Positions 43,775-54,787 of a stretch of 64,000 bases of DNA are shown here, one piece after another. A model generated the notes under the pieces. That model was not told where the DNA came from. It searched no databases and saw only the letters and a list, made by a program, of their open reading frames with translations. Positions within the stretch are counted from its first letter, which is position 1, and every line of letters starts with the position of its first letter. Origin of the DNA: Diabrotica undecimpunctata (lineage: Eukaryota; Arthropoda; Insecta; Coleoptera; Chrysomelidae); contig NC_092806.1 in assembly GCF_040954645.1 (NCBI RefSeq), forward strand, positions 22,283,644-22,347,643. Direction: 5' to 3'. Made by a program: the position numbers and the translations under genes.

Positions 43775-44345
43775 TTCTTCTTCTTATAGTTCTTCTTCTT
43801 ATGACCGTTATCGATCGTTGGATATCATGTTGCCTACCATATTCGCTATCGTGACTTTATTGACAGCAGCTCTAAATAACGATGTAGTTGATTTTCCATA
43901 CCATTGCCTTAGATTTTTCAGCCATGATGTTCTTCTAACAGGACCACAACAAGGTTTCTCTCGTACCCAAGCCACTCCTAAATTCGAATTTAGTATTGCT
44001 AATTCTCTCCGCTAATATCGTGTATATTCTGCTATTTATTACTCGCAGGCAGATCTTCAAGACGTGACTAATCAGACTTATTGTCCGATAATCACTGCAT
44101 GTCTTTGCACAATGTTTCTTTGATATTGTGACAAATGTTGACTTAAGCCAATCAGTTGGTAGTATCCCAGTGTCATAAATTCTGTTAAAAAGACCACACA
44201 GTACCTAATTCCATTTTCTCCCAAAAACTCTGGGGTACTTACGGGTACTTACTTCATCGGGACCAAGTACTTTTCCATGTTTTTCTGTTTGTATTGCTCA
44301 TATAACCTCACTTTCTGTTATAGATCTATAAACCTATAGCAATTG
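43775..44345 (-). pseudogene. RTE-M-type LINE fragment, internally deleted
   Basis: Minus-strand pieces: GLFNRIYDTGILPTDWLKST, CSDYRTISLISHVLKICLRV and FEFRSGLGTRETL. After a large deletion, the extreme C-terminus follows (FRAAVNKVTIA) with (GAA)n tail near 43780. It closely resembles RTE-M1 and RTE-M2. Confidence 0.8.
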
Positions 44346-44375
44346 GTGTCTGTATATAGTGTTCTAATCTTTCAT

Positions 44376-45685
44376 ACAAGAAAGGAAATAGAAAAAACTG
44401 CGAAAACTATCGGGGAATCAGCATTATATCGTCTATAGGCAGACTGTATGGAAAGACCATAAAGGAAAAATTAGAAATATATATACAAGATAAAATCGGA
44501 GAAGACCAGGCAGGTTTCACAACGGGGAAAGCATGCTTAGATCACATTTACACGGTCGAACAACTAATAGAAAAAAGAATGGCCAAAAATAGATCCGTCC
44601 ATCTGGCTTTTGTTGATCTTAAGAAGGCATATGACTCAATACCTAGAACCAAGCTATGGGAAGCAATGGAAGACATCGAAGTTCCACGAAGATTAATAAA
44701 CGCGGTAAAAGCACTCTACAAGAATAACGAAGTAGCTATCAAAATATGCAATAGAATATGCAGTCCATTTAAGACGACAAAGGGACTACTACAGGGTTGC
44801 TCCACATCCCCCACCCTGTTCAAAATATTCCTGGAAAAAACTCTGAAACCATGGAAAAAAAGTGCGAAGGAATGGGTATACCAGTAAGGAACGAATATCT
44901 ATATACGCTAAGTTTTGCCGACGACCAAATAGTGATCGCACAAGACGAGGATGACCTGAGTTTTATGATGAGAAAACTGGAGCAAGAATATACAAAGAAT
45001 GGGATGGAAATAAACCTAAAGAAAACTGAATACCTAACAACGGAGAATACAGAAATAAAACAGCTGGAAATAGACGAAGGTAAACAAATCAAAGGAACAG
45101 ACAAGTATAAGTATTTAGGCTTCATAATATCAAACAAAGGAACAACGGAGGAAGATATAAAAAATAGACTACGACAAACAAGAGACTGCATACGAAAATT
45201 GAACCCGGTACTATGGGATAAGAACATCAGCATGAAAACAAAGAAAAAAATATATAATACCATGACAAGAAGTATCCTCACTTATGGGTGTGAAAATTGG
45301 ACAATAAATAAGAAAACCAAAAACAAAATAAGAGCAACAGAGATGGAATTCCTAAGGAGAAGCTGCAGAGTAACAAGAAGAGATAGAATAAATAACATGG
45401 AGATTAAGAGGAGAATGGGAATGAACTCCGACATAATAGACTACATCGAACAGAAGAGGTTAACCTGGTACGGACATGTCAGAAGAGCAGACTAAAATCG
45501 GTGGATAAATAGAATAACAGAGTGGAGCCCGATAGGAAGAAGAAAGAAAGGCAGACCCCGAAGATCTTTCAGAGATGAAGTGGACGAAGCAATGAGTAGA
45601 AGAAACCTACAGAAAGGGGACTGGCTAAACAGGAAAAATTGGAGAAAACGGTTGAGTGAAGGAATACAGCGAAAACTGTGGAAAT

Positions 45686-45758
<73 letters not shown>
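44376..45758 (+). mobile_element. RTE-T2: 5'-truncated RTE-type LINE with TA tail
   Basis: The 9-bp repeat ATCTTTCAT at 44367-44375 and 45759-45767 is the likely target duplication. The insert encodes most of the reverse transcriptase: NRKNCENYRGISIISSIGRL, DQAGFTTGKACLDHIYTVEQ, LAFVDLKKAYDSIPRTKLWE, LLQGCSTSPTLFKIFLEK and FADDQIVIAQDEDDLS. A frameshift near 44860 precedes the long frame to 45495 (NLKKTEYLTTENTEIKQLEI, ILTYGCENWTINKK, LTWYGHVRRAD). One in-frame stop (45493-45495) and the C-terminal tail RLSEGIQRKLWKS follow. The 3' end GTGGAAATCC runs straight into (TA)n. Confidence 0.93.

Positions 45759-45760
<2 letters not shown>
45689..45760. repeat. (TA)n microsatellite, tail of RTE-T2
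   Basis: About 36 TA units directly at the LINE's 3' end, so probably grown from the element's own tail. Confidence 0.95.
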
Positions 45761-45762
<2 letters not shown>

Positions 45763-45780
45763 TTCATCTACAAATAATTC

Positions 45781-46440
45781 GGAAATGTAGTTTTTCTATT
45801 CTTTTGACTGTTAATTGATATATCTTATATTCTGTGACCGTTTTTGTCTTCTAAACTTTGGAATGGTTGTATCCGTTTAATTTTGGCGATCTCTTTAATT
45901 TGATCAGATGAAATGTACCGTGTTTCTTTTCATCTTGTTCAATTTCATTACATTCTTTAATATGAAATTGTGTTTTTGCATGTCGCATCTTCTGCCTGAT
46001 TATTACTTAGATCCTTTTGTAATTCTTTTTTATCTTTATTTCTGATATCTTTTGATTGATTCATGAGTCTCTTCTGTCTTTTGTCATCCACACTTGTTTT
46101 CTTCTTGTTTTAACTGCACTTAATTCTGTTTCCTAAACGGTCTTTAATATATCTTCAATTCCCGTCCAGTTTTCCTCAGTACTTTCATCTTTGCTTGATG
46201 TCAACTTTATTTTTTATTCCAATACATTGGTTATTCCTTGTTTTACGGTATCATTTGACATTTTTTCTCTACCATAAGTAACTGCTTATGAGTCCTTGTA
46301 ACTCTTTTCAATCTCAGTCTTATTTTTCCTGCCAGAATATTATGATCTGTTGTTACATCTGCAGTTGGATATATTTTGACTGCTAATACTTAATTTCTAT
46401 ATGTTTTCTTTATACATTTGAAGTTTATGAAGTCATATAA
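45781..46440 (-). pseudogene. RTE-type LINE fragment: end of endonuclease and linker
   Basis: Degenerate minus-strand frames read KIYPTADVTTDHNILAGKIR followed by LRLKRVTRTHKQL, the last endonuclease motif (SDH/TDH) and the start of the basic linker. WTGIEDIL and RRKQVWMTKD-like pieces follow. Stops are dense. Confidence 0.65.
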
Positions 46441-46990
46441 AGTCTATTTGTATAATAGAGAAGTTCCCCTAAATATTATAAAAACTATTGAAAACATCTA
46501 CCAAAAAAAAAACAAAATGGAATGGAAAAGTCAGAATAGATGGACAAATTTAAAAAACCTATAGAAATAGGCAGCGAAATAAGACACGGAGTGTAATTGA
46601 GACCTACACTCTTTAATTTATTCTTGGATGAAATCATCAAAAGCGTTAACATAGGAACAGGATACACAATGGAAAAGAAAGAAATAAAAATACTCTGTTC
46701 ACAGGCGATGCAATATTGATAGCCCAAGATAAAGATAGTCTCCAAAGACTGGGCCACAGATTTAACATAAGAGCAAAAGAATTTAATATTGCAATATCAT
46801 CTCAGAAAACTAAAACAATAGTAATCAGCAAAGGACCAACAAGTACTGGAACAGTACTCAACACCAAGTGTTGAACAAGTAATGGAAATAAAATACCTTG
46901 GAATTGCACTGTCCAGCTATGGAGACCTGGACAAAGAAGGGAGAGATCATAGATTGGTAGGATGCCTTAATAACACTATATGCCGAAATC
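46441..46990 (+). pseudogene. RTE-G3: RTE-type LINE fragment
   Basis: Frames include RPTLFNLFLDEIIKSVNIG, a decayed catalytic box near 46700 and VEQVMEIKYLGIALSSYGDL at 46870-46925. Nucleotide similarity to RTE-G1 is high (for example CAATATTGATAGCCCAAGA). It stops at about 46990, where a transposase fragment begins. Confidence 0.82.
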
Positions 46991-47410
46991 ATTTGTACAT
47001 TAACACTTCGAAATACATTTGGTATTCTATCTTTTATCTCATCCCTTGTTATTGGAGGTATTTTTAAAACTTCATTCTTAATGTAACCCCAAAAAATGAG
47101 TTCATTTTATTAAATTCTGGTGATCTGGGTGGCTATACTAGTAGTCCATTTCTTCCAATCCATCTATTAGGAGACATATCGTCAAGTTCACCTTGAATCA
47201 ATACATTATGGTGAATAGGAGCACTACATGCAAAAACCACATTTGTTCACGTATACGAAGTATACTTCCACGAAGTCTTCCAATAATATGGTCAACTGAT
47301 TTACAAAAAAATCTCACAAAACACATCTCACCATTTAGATTTTCTTCAAAAAAATATGGTTCTATGACATGGTTACTAACAATACCTTTCCACACGCATT
47401 TCCACTAAGT
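46991..47410 (-). pseudogene. mariner-like transposase fragment (ML-2)
   Basis: Minus strand reads KGIVSNHVIEPYFFEENLNG, RWIGRNGLL, PPRSPEFNKMNFFFWGY and IPPITRDEIKDRIPNVFRSV. This is the middle and C-terminal catalytic part of the family seen at 37.7 and 52.8 kb. The last catalytic Asp block reads SPEF rather than SPDL. Confidence 0.82.
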
Positions 47411-48350
47411 ATAAGCAAGCATTTATGTTACTATATAAGTATTTCCATTTTTTAACACTCTTTTTTTGGAAGCAGTTTCTTATTCTATTCTTATTCTATT
47501 ATTATTCTATTCCTATTCTTATACCTAGCCTTAAATAATTTAGCTTTAGGTTTTGCGGACTTTTGTCAGTCGTACTTTCTTTTATTTCATTCATTTTGCT
47601 CTAATTCTACTGCATGCTACTTCATTATTTTCATATTGCTCTATAAAATCGAATATAACTACCTTAAATTATCAGTTTTCATAATTCTTTCACACTATCG
47701 AAAGTGATCGTTCTAAAGAAAGAAGGTAAACTCTAGTAGAACTCTCTAAAGAAGGTAAATAAAAATTTTTTCGTTATCCTATTATGCTGTCTTTTTGGTG
47801 TCACTTATCTACTTCGTAGCACACTCGTTTGTTGTCGAATACATTACACTTCCTTAGTTACATTTATCTTTTCTAATTTTTCTAAATAACTGTAGTTATA
47901 TACTTCATGAAATAATGGTTTCCGTTTTTAAATACATATGAACATTCCGCAAATGCGAGCATATAATATTCAGTTATTATTTATTTAATAGCCCAATAAA
48001 TCTTAATTATTTTAAACGTAGATAGTCGTAACGTTCGTTTGATTGCGACTTATAGTCATTTAAAGCCGCATAAATTCCTGTCAACTCAAATTAATTGCTT
48101 GGCTAAAATTAAATAATGATTTGTGATCCGTGTCACCGTTCATATCAAGATGAATTGATACTTTGTTCCTTGTGGATGTCATTTTAATCAGCAATCAGTC
48201 AGGTTTTGCGTGGACGTTAATTTTTACTGAAATATAGGCCAGGCATAGTCCAAATTGATGAAATAGCTAATAAATTTGTTTAGGGGACAGAATGATCAAT
48301 GAGTAAATAAACAATAAAATATAAGCAAGTGCAAGTTATGATATAGGAAG

Positions 48351-48353
<3 letters not shown>
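47411..48353. other. unassigned AT-rich sequence
   Basis: 47470-47520 contains a short TTATTCTAT-type tandem run. No coding or structural feature otherwise. Confidence 0.5.

Positions 48354-48422
<69 letters not shown>
48354..48422. repeat. (TA)n microsatellite
   Basis: About 34 TA units abutting the hammerhead-like repeat. Confidence 0.95.
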
Positions 48423-48426
<4 letters not shown>

Positions 48427-48690
48427 CGGATAAGTTTCCGCGGTCAGGTAAATGAAAATTACTGAGTTCTCGGGAAGAACCGCGTTGAGAATTTAAAACT
48501 CGACGTTTCGGCACCCATTTTGGAGCCATTATCAAGAGGGATACGGTTCGGTTCGAGTTCGGGGTCTCAATCCCTACTCCCCTCACTCGAGACGTACCAG
48601 TATCGTGTTCTATATTGCAAGAACTGTCTCTCGGCACTGAGGTCTCAATCTGCCTACTCCCCAGTGTCATGTCACACATACATAACTGTA
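48423..48690 (-). repeat. hammerhead-like, possibly Penelope-derived repeat
   Basis: On the minus strand 48536-48496 reads TTGATAATGGCTCCAAAATG then GGTGCCGAAACGTCGAG: a near-CUGAUGA box, a short stem-loop closing GGC/GCC and GAAAC. The rest has no ORF. Similar cores sit in the palindrome at 37.1-37.3 kb and at 39.9 kb. Assignment to Penelope-like end repeats is inference. Confidence 0.45.
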
Positions 48691-49185
48691 TGTATGGCAT
48701 CCGTTGTTCTCTGTTACTATTACATTGTTGGTCTCTTTTTTTATGAATCGTGATATTTTGTGCTTTGCACCATTCGTCCGGTATTTTCTCTTCGTCCCAT
48801 TTGACCTTTGTTATTTCGTTTTTTAGTGTTCTTTTAACTTTTTGTCTTAACGTTGCAGTAACCATGAAATGGTCTGAGTCTGCACGTGCAAAAATTGTAT
48901 AGTTTTTCTATTAGTTTATCTCCACCATATTTTATGAGTTGATACAGCTACTATTTATAATTTCTTCAAATTCGTCTTTCGTTGGGTTGTTTTGGTTGGT
49001 TTCCTATCGTCATGATCTCTTCTTCTAAGTTTTCATTCAGGTCGTGGTCCTCCTATTCTGTTATTAATTCTTTAAAATGATCAGTCCAGATTTGTTTAAA
49101 CTCTTCGACATTTTCTGATACTTTTCCATTGCTATCGTTTATGCCTGTTGGATAACCAATTGTAAAGTTATAAATCTATACTATT
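48691..49185 (-). pseudogene. RTE-type LINE fragment, joined to repeat at its 3' side
   Basis: Minus strand: EEFKQIWTDHFKELITE, NPTKDEFEEIINS, LIKYGGDKLIEKLYNF, then SDHFMVTATLRQKVKR (an endonuclease-end motif) next to KIPDEWCKAQNITIHKKRDQ. The endonuclease end appearing inside the RT linker means the fragment is rearranged. Protein similarity stops near 48690. Confidence 0.75.
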
Positions 49186-49555
49186 TTACATGACATTTGT
49201 CAGATGTCCGAATACTTTATGTTGTCTAGGGCACTTCTTAACATTCAGATAGCTTTCGCTTCCTTAAAAAAAATCACTTCTGACTTCAGCCTTTTTTTTC
49301 TCTTGCACACAAAAAGTTTTAGTTCTCTCTCTCCCCACATTCTGCACTCTACAAGAGCAAAGTAATTCATGTAACCAAGTGTATAGTGTTTGTATTTGTA
49401 ATAACTCGGTAAAGAAAAGTGCAGTGTATAATTTCTACCCCACAAGAAACGAACAACAAAATCAGTAACATACAGCCAAAATCCTGTGAGTAAATCCATT
49501 CTGACAGGTCGTGACAACGGTTTGACGCCCAACAGGAAAAAAATCTTGGATGTAC
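49186..49555 (-). mobile_element. possible LTR fragment interrupting the RTE
   Basis: The RTE frames stop at about 49185 and resume at about 49556. On the minus strand the insert begins TGTTGGGCGTCAAACCGTTG (ends at about 49535), a start reminiscent of insect Ty3/gypsy-type LTRs, with GTCACGACCTGTCAG next. No matching TG...CA end or duplication was found, so this is tentative. Confidence 0.35.
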
Positions 49556-50230
49556 ATCGACGTTTCCTTTAATGATTTTATCTTTCCGTTAAAGATTTTG
49601 TCCCGCTGGTCAATTTTCTTATAGAATACATTTCATTTATGTTCTTACTTTTTTTTCTTACACTCTTTCCTTAACTTGTTGTATTTTTCTTTATATTCCT
49701 CTCTATTTGTTCTTATTCAGTTTTGTCTTATTGCTATCTTCTTTTTCAACATGTTATGACATAGTTCATTATACCATTCTTCTTTATTATCACTATCTGC
49801 CCAGCAGCTGCTTCATTTTTACATTATTTTATATTTAAAATCGGTAAGATAGTTTCGAAACAAATTCAAAATACGTATCAACAGATACATAGACGCTTTG
49901 AACGTGAAATCAAATCTTTTCTGTCTCTTTTATTTTATTTTATATTTCTTCATTCTCTTTCGACATCCTTTGTATGTATAGACTGTTCCTTAAGTTTGTA
50001 TTCATAAAAACTGCGTATTTAATTCTTCTGTCTGTATGATTAAGTTTTTCTAAGTACCATTTGTCTTTTATTGTCTTTTTTAGATTTCTTTTGACTTTTT
50101 GTCTTAATGTTGCAGTAACAATGAAATGGTCCGAGTTTGCATGTACTTACACGTTTTCACGTCTGTTATCGATGTTTGCTTTTTTTTTGGAATCAATGTA
50201 TGTTCTATTTGGGAACATGTTTTTTAGTCT
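49556..50230 (-). pseudogene. RTE-type LINE fragment: endonuclease end and linker
   Basis: Reading leftwards from 50230: RTYIDSKKKANIDNRRENV, HANSDHFIVTATLRQKVKRN, KWYLEKLNHTDRRIKY, then EEWYNELCHNMLKKKIAIRQ and NREEYKEKYNKLRKECKKKK. Typical RTE endonuclease C-terminus and basic linker, continuous with 48.7-49.2 kb. Confidence 0.75.
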
Positions 50231-52500
50231 GGTGAAATCCCTGTTATTTTGTGTTATTTAGTAGGTATGTGAGAGTTTTGTACTACTGACAATAATATTG
50301 GTACTAGAAGCTAGCTTACCTAGTTTTTGACCATTTTTATTTGTTTTTGTGAGCCAACCACGGACAAAATGGAGTGACGATATAACATAAAGTCAATACA
50401 AGGAAACAAAAACAGGCAGAAATACCCAATAAGAAGGCAGAAGAAAAAGAACATTTAGTTCCATACATCATAGATGATCTTATGTCACTTTTGTAGAATT
50501 TTCATGTCAGTTTCATTGGTATCTTTCTATTCACAGCATACCACTCGTCTCCTTTCATTTCATTCATCCCAACTTATTGGGTACTTATTTCCATATTTAT
50601 TTCCATATTTATTTCCATATTTATTTCCCCATTACTGGGTACCGATTTAAGATGCTAAAAACGTTTACTTTTCACAATTATTTTATGATCCAAAGTTATC
50701 ATTTCGTTTGTGGTAGTAAATCCATCTTTAAGTGAACAATCTAGATATATTGTCTTTGTTTTACCAACAATTCTAATCCAAGTATACCAAGTAATCCTTT
50801 TTCTTCAAGCGTCTGTCTTTACATTCCCAATTTTTGCTCTAAATCGCTTTCAGTATTTTTGCTTACATTATCAGAATACATTAAGTAGCTTCTCTGATGT
50901 CTGATTCAGCACTTATGAGGATAAATAAGGACTAAGCACTGAGTCCTGAGGCATTCATACTTTCAAATGAAATTTATCAGTCTCTTCCACATTTGTCCCC
51001 TCATACATGTGTTTCACAATCTTTGTATACACACCGGTGATTCATTTCTTATCGAGTGTCCATCACACAAGCTCCCTGGAAACTCTATAATATGGTTTCT
51101 CAAGATTAATATGCTTGAATTATTGAAATAAATTTAAAGAAACAAACGCTTACAGGCAGTACCATAGAAGCATCTGTTTCTCTATTCATATATTTTTTCG
51201 GATAAGTATTTCAAATATCAACATATACAAACCTAAAACAATATTTTATCACAATTTTAAACGTTTCTACTATAAAAAACACCAGTTAAAGCTTTCTATC
51301 ACTAGTTTTTCCAGTACTTGTTACTTTTGCTATCACTGTATTCTAATCCTAGCCGCCGCATACAGTTTCTCTGTCTTCTCTTTTACATCTGATTCTACCT
51401 TTCGCTTCCTAATATTTTTCTTCTTTACATTCTTTTTAACTTTTTACTCTACGTTGCTGAATTATATTATGATAGTTTGCACTGTAGAGTAAGTAATATC
51501 CCTTCTTTGTCCTACTGATTTCTCGTTGCAGTTTCCAATTCACATTACACGTTTCTGTTTCCAATTATAACTTGATAACTCCATTCGTTGGTTTTTCTTT
51601 ACGATTAAAACTACAAAGTCGGGGAATCTTTTTTACTAAAATGGTATTTCTTTAGTTAACTAGGATGATATTTGTTTCAATGTCAGGTCGAGAATTTATA
51701 GCTTGTTTCTCGACATTATTATTTATTTTCTTTTTCATAAAAGTTGTCAGGTATATATTTTTCACTTTTCAGTTGTGTGCAAATTAAAATTCGTAATCCT
51801 TTCAAGTCATAAACAATCTAATAACGAAAAGTAATGTTGATGAATAAAATAAAAATGTAAAAGTTGAAAGCTCCCCATTGCAGCTAAAAACGCCCTCGAA
51901 CAATCATAACATTTATCATTTCATTCATCACCCGGACCGCTGGCTGTCTCACTTTATCATGGAAAAGTGAGTTAGAAGTTTTAAAAATGCAACAGCAAGC
52001 CGCACACTATGTCACTGTCAGCGTATAATTACCCGTCACCGCATGAGACAGACACGACATCCGTTTGCTTCGGCTCAGCTCTGCTTGGGAACAGCCAAAC
52101 GAGCTGCGACAGGTGAGACTCTTAATAAAATATACGACGGCATGTCATCCGCAACCCGTTTTACGCAGCTTTACATATAACCGAACGCCAGTGCCGTAGA
52201 TAATGGTCGTCTTTATCAAGTATTTCTGTTTAGAAGTAGAGATGTCGTCATTGATCCGAAACGTATGAATCGGTACAGATTTGCAAAAAAGATTTTGTAA
52301 TTACTTATTTATCGCTAACGATACAAATGATAAAGTGCTATAATTAGAAAATGCGTTACAATTACTATATTTTTATGTTACTGCTATCGCATTATCCCTT
52401 AACTGTATCTTTAACAATTGACAAACGCTAAAACTTCCTTTTCCAATCGTTGGTTTCACATAAATACTTTTGAAAATGTAAGTAAATTAACTTAATAGTA
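50231..52500. other. unassigned; small tandem repeat and a GC-richer patch
   Basis: 50583-50630 holds about four copies of a 12-bp TTTATTTCCATA unit. 51880-52240 is richer in GC than its surroundings and contains a donor-like GACAG/GTGAG at about 52110; it might be host sequence. No protein recognised. Confidence 0.45.
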
Positions 52501-52674
52501 ATGAGAGACGAGAGAACTTCGGAAAGGCTAAAGTGGAAAAAGAGAATATTATATAAAAATATGACAGGAAAATACAATAAACATTACATATCGAATGACA
52601 ACGGTCAAAAAATCATAGGTTTAGCGATAGAAAGACATATGGTAATAAAAAGCACACAACTCGGAAAAGATATA
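52501..52674 (+). pseudogene. RTE-type endonuclease scrap
   Basis: An open frame includes KWKKRILYKNMTGKYNKHYI and SNDNGQKIIGLAIERHMVIK, STQLGKDI, matching the NxNGxxL...ATENxLVIxST...KDIHKxTW stretch of RTE endonucleases. It is cut inside the KDIHK motif by the next element at a TA. Confidence 0.7.
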
Positions 52675-53830
52675 CAGGGTGTCCACCATTTAAAGCAAAA
52701 AAGTCAAAAAAACATTTTTTTTCTAAATTCAGCCGTTTGTCAATCTGTCAACTACGTGTAGTACGAAAATCTAAACGTAGACAGTCACAACTTTATTAAA
52801 CAGATAATTTGGAACAATTGTGTTTAGTGTCACAGCGAAAATGTATTCGATTCGTGAGTGCCATGATATGTTGACAATTTATGAAGAAGCGCAGTGTAAC
52901 AGTAATTTAGCTGTCCAAATTTATATGCATCGGTATCCTGAAAGGCGAACTCCTAATACTCGAACTTTTGTGAATATTTTTCAAAGATTATTAGAAACAT
53001 GTTCTATTGTACCAAAAAACAATAATAGGGGAAGAACAAGAAGTATCCGTCTGTTAAATGTAGAAGACGACATTTTAGATGCTGTGGAGAATAATCCAAA
53101 TGTAACTACACGAACAGTGGCTAAAATGGTCTAAATGTCGAAAAACGTTGTTCATAGAACATTTCGGAAACAAGTTCTACAACGATACCACTATCAGAGA
53201 GTACAAGATTTGCACCAAGGTGATCTTCCTCGCAGATTAACATTTTGTAGGTGGTTTCAAGATAAACTCGTCAGAGAACCTGAATTTCCATCTAAAATGT
53301 TATGTGCGAATGAAGCATGGTTGATGAGAAATGGTGTATATAATTTTAATATTTGCCACATATGGGGTGATGAGAACCCTTATTTAATACGTAGGACAAA
53401 TTTTCAACGAAAATTTATCATAAATTTACGGGCTGGAACTTCTTGACGACGTGCCTGTGCAAGCACGCTGTGAAATGTGGTTTCTTCACGACGGAGCCCT
53501 AGCATGTTTTACCAGAGCTAATAAAAATCTTCTTGATACCACTTATCCTCGTTGTTGGATTTGTAGGAATGGACCCATTTTGTGGCCACCACGAAGTCCC
53601 GAATACAATGTACTGGATTTTTATTTTTGAGGACATGTGAAATCGTTAGTTTATGATAACCGAGATGAAATCGAAACAGAAGCTTAATTCCGGGAACAAA
53701 TCTTTGATGATGCAGAAACTATCGGACATAATTTAGTTAACTATGGCATTACTAACAATTTGATTGGTCGTATCAATGCATGTGTTTACGCAGGTGGCGG
53801 TCACTTTGAATATTTATTATAATAATCATT
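52675..53830 (+). mobile_element. mariner-like element ML-3 inserted at TA in the endonuclease scrap
   Basis: Starts CAGGGTGTCCACCATTTAAA right after TA (52673-52674), a terminal motif common in this superfamily. It contains a transposase pseudogene. The matching right end was not clearly found; a weak candidate lies near 54092-54106 (GGACAC). The end given is that of the gene. Confidence 0.65.
52841..53822 (+). pseudogene. ML-3 transposase, triad eroded
   Basis: An open start MYSIRECHDMLTIYEEAQCN with a helix-turn-helix, RTPNTRTFVNIFQRLLETCS and NPNVTTRTVAKMV ends at a stop at 53132-53134. The next frame from 53135 has VVHRTFRKQVLQRYHYQRVQ, LTFCRWFQDKL and MLCANEAWLMRNGVYNFNIC. About 40 residues are missing at 53440. 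Then MWFLHDGALACFTRANKNLL, ILWPPRSPEYNVLDFYF, HVKSLVYDNRDEIET and the C-terminus GGGHFEYLL near 53821. The first catalytic Asp reads Asn (ANEA), the second is kept (HDG), the third is Glu (SPEY). Nonfunctional. Confidence 0.9.
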
Positions 53831-54701
53831 GTCAAGTAAGTACAAGTATCTAATTTAATTTTAGTTCACAAGTTACTGATTGTCCGAGCGTAGTGTAAAA
53901 GAATAAATTAGAATTATTAAATGTTGCCTGTTGTATTTAATTTCCACTGTAAACTATGCAATTCAGTTAAAGCTCTTGCCATTCAACACTTTTAAAGCTT
54001 AATAAATACATAGTACTAGTTCAGTTAAAAGATGTAGTTTTTAAAAAAAATTCCAAAAAAATTTTTTTTGGAAAAATTTAATTACCCATATGGACACATT
54101 TTGGACCTAGAAGGTGGAAATTTGGACCAATTTGCATAGTTTGTATAGCATATTTGCATAGTTGGCGTTGGCGTAAAATTACCCACACGTCAGAATGCTG
54201 TATGACAGATTACCAATAAAAACTTGGAAGTTGGTGATTTAATGGTATAGGAGCTATTCATTGCAAAAAATAAACAATGTTTTATTATCATAATATATAA
54301 TATATAATAGTATCGTTCCAACTATGGTAAACCTTCATTGATCCTGGAAGAGCGGTCGCTGTTACGCCACTGTGAACCGTACAGCATCTATGAGCGTAAA
54401 AAGACTCAAAAGGTACCGCTTTTCAAACCAAAGATCAATCAACTCTTGTTTGTTTTTATTGAATTGAGAACGAGTAATGCAACGAAGGAAGAGTTTATAC
54501 AAAGACCGCGATAAATAAACATCGAATCCACATGAAACAGAGACGGGAATCTCACGTTTATTATTTAGAACCGTTAATTATTGTTGATCATTCATCAATG
54601 TACTGATTTTTATATATCTTCGGGATGAAAGTTGCTGTAAATGCTCTTGTTTGTTTTTGACATTTCGCCACAAACTGATTGGTTATGTATTATTATGTAT
54701 G

Positions 54702-54708
<7 letters not shown>
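53831..54708. other. unassigned AT-rich sequence
   Basis: No feature recognised except poly(A)/poly(T) hairpin-like sequence around 54040-54075. Confidence 0.5.

Positions 54709-54783
<75 letters not shown>
54709..54783. repeat. (TA)n microsatellite
   Basis: About 37 TA units. Confidence 0.95.

Positions 54784-54787
<4 letters not shown>

Noticed and set aside
48296..48865. 189-residue open frame on the minus strand
   Set aside because: It is a chance chimera of an RTE scrap, repeat DNA and (TA)n read as Tyr-Ile repeats; only the RTE part is meaningful.
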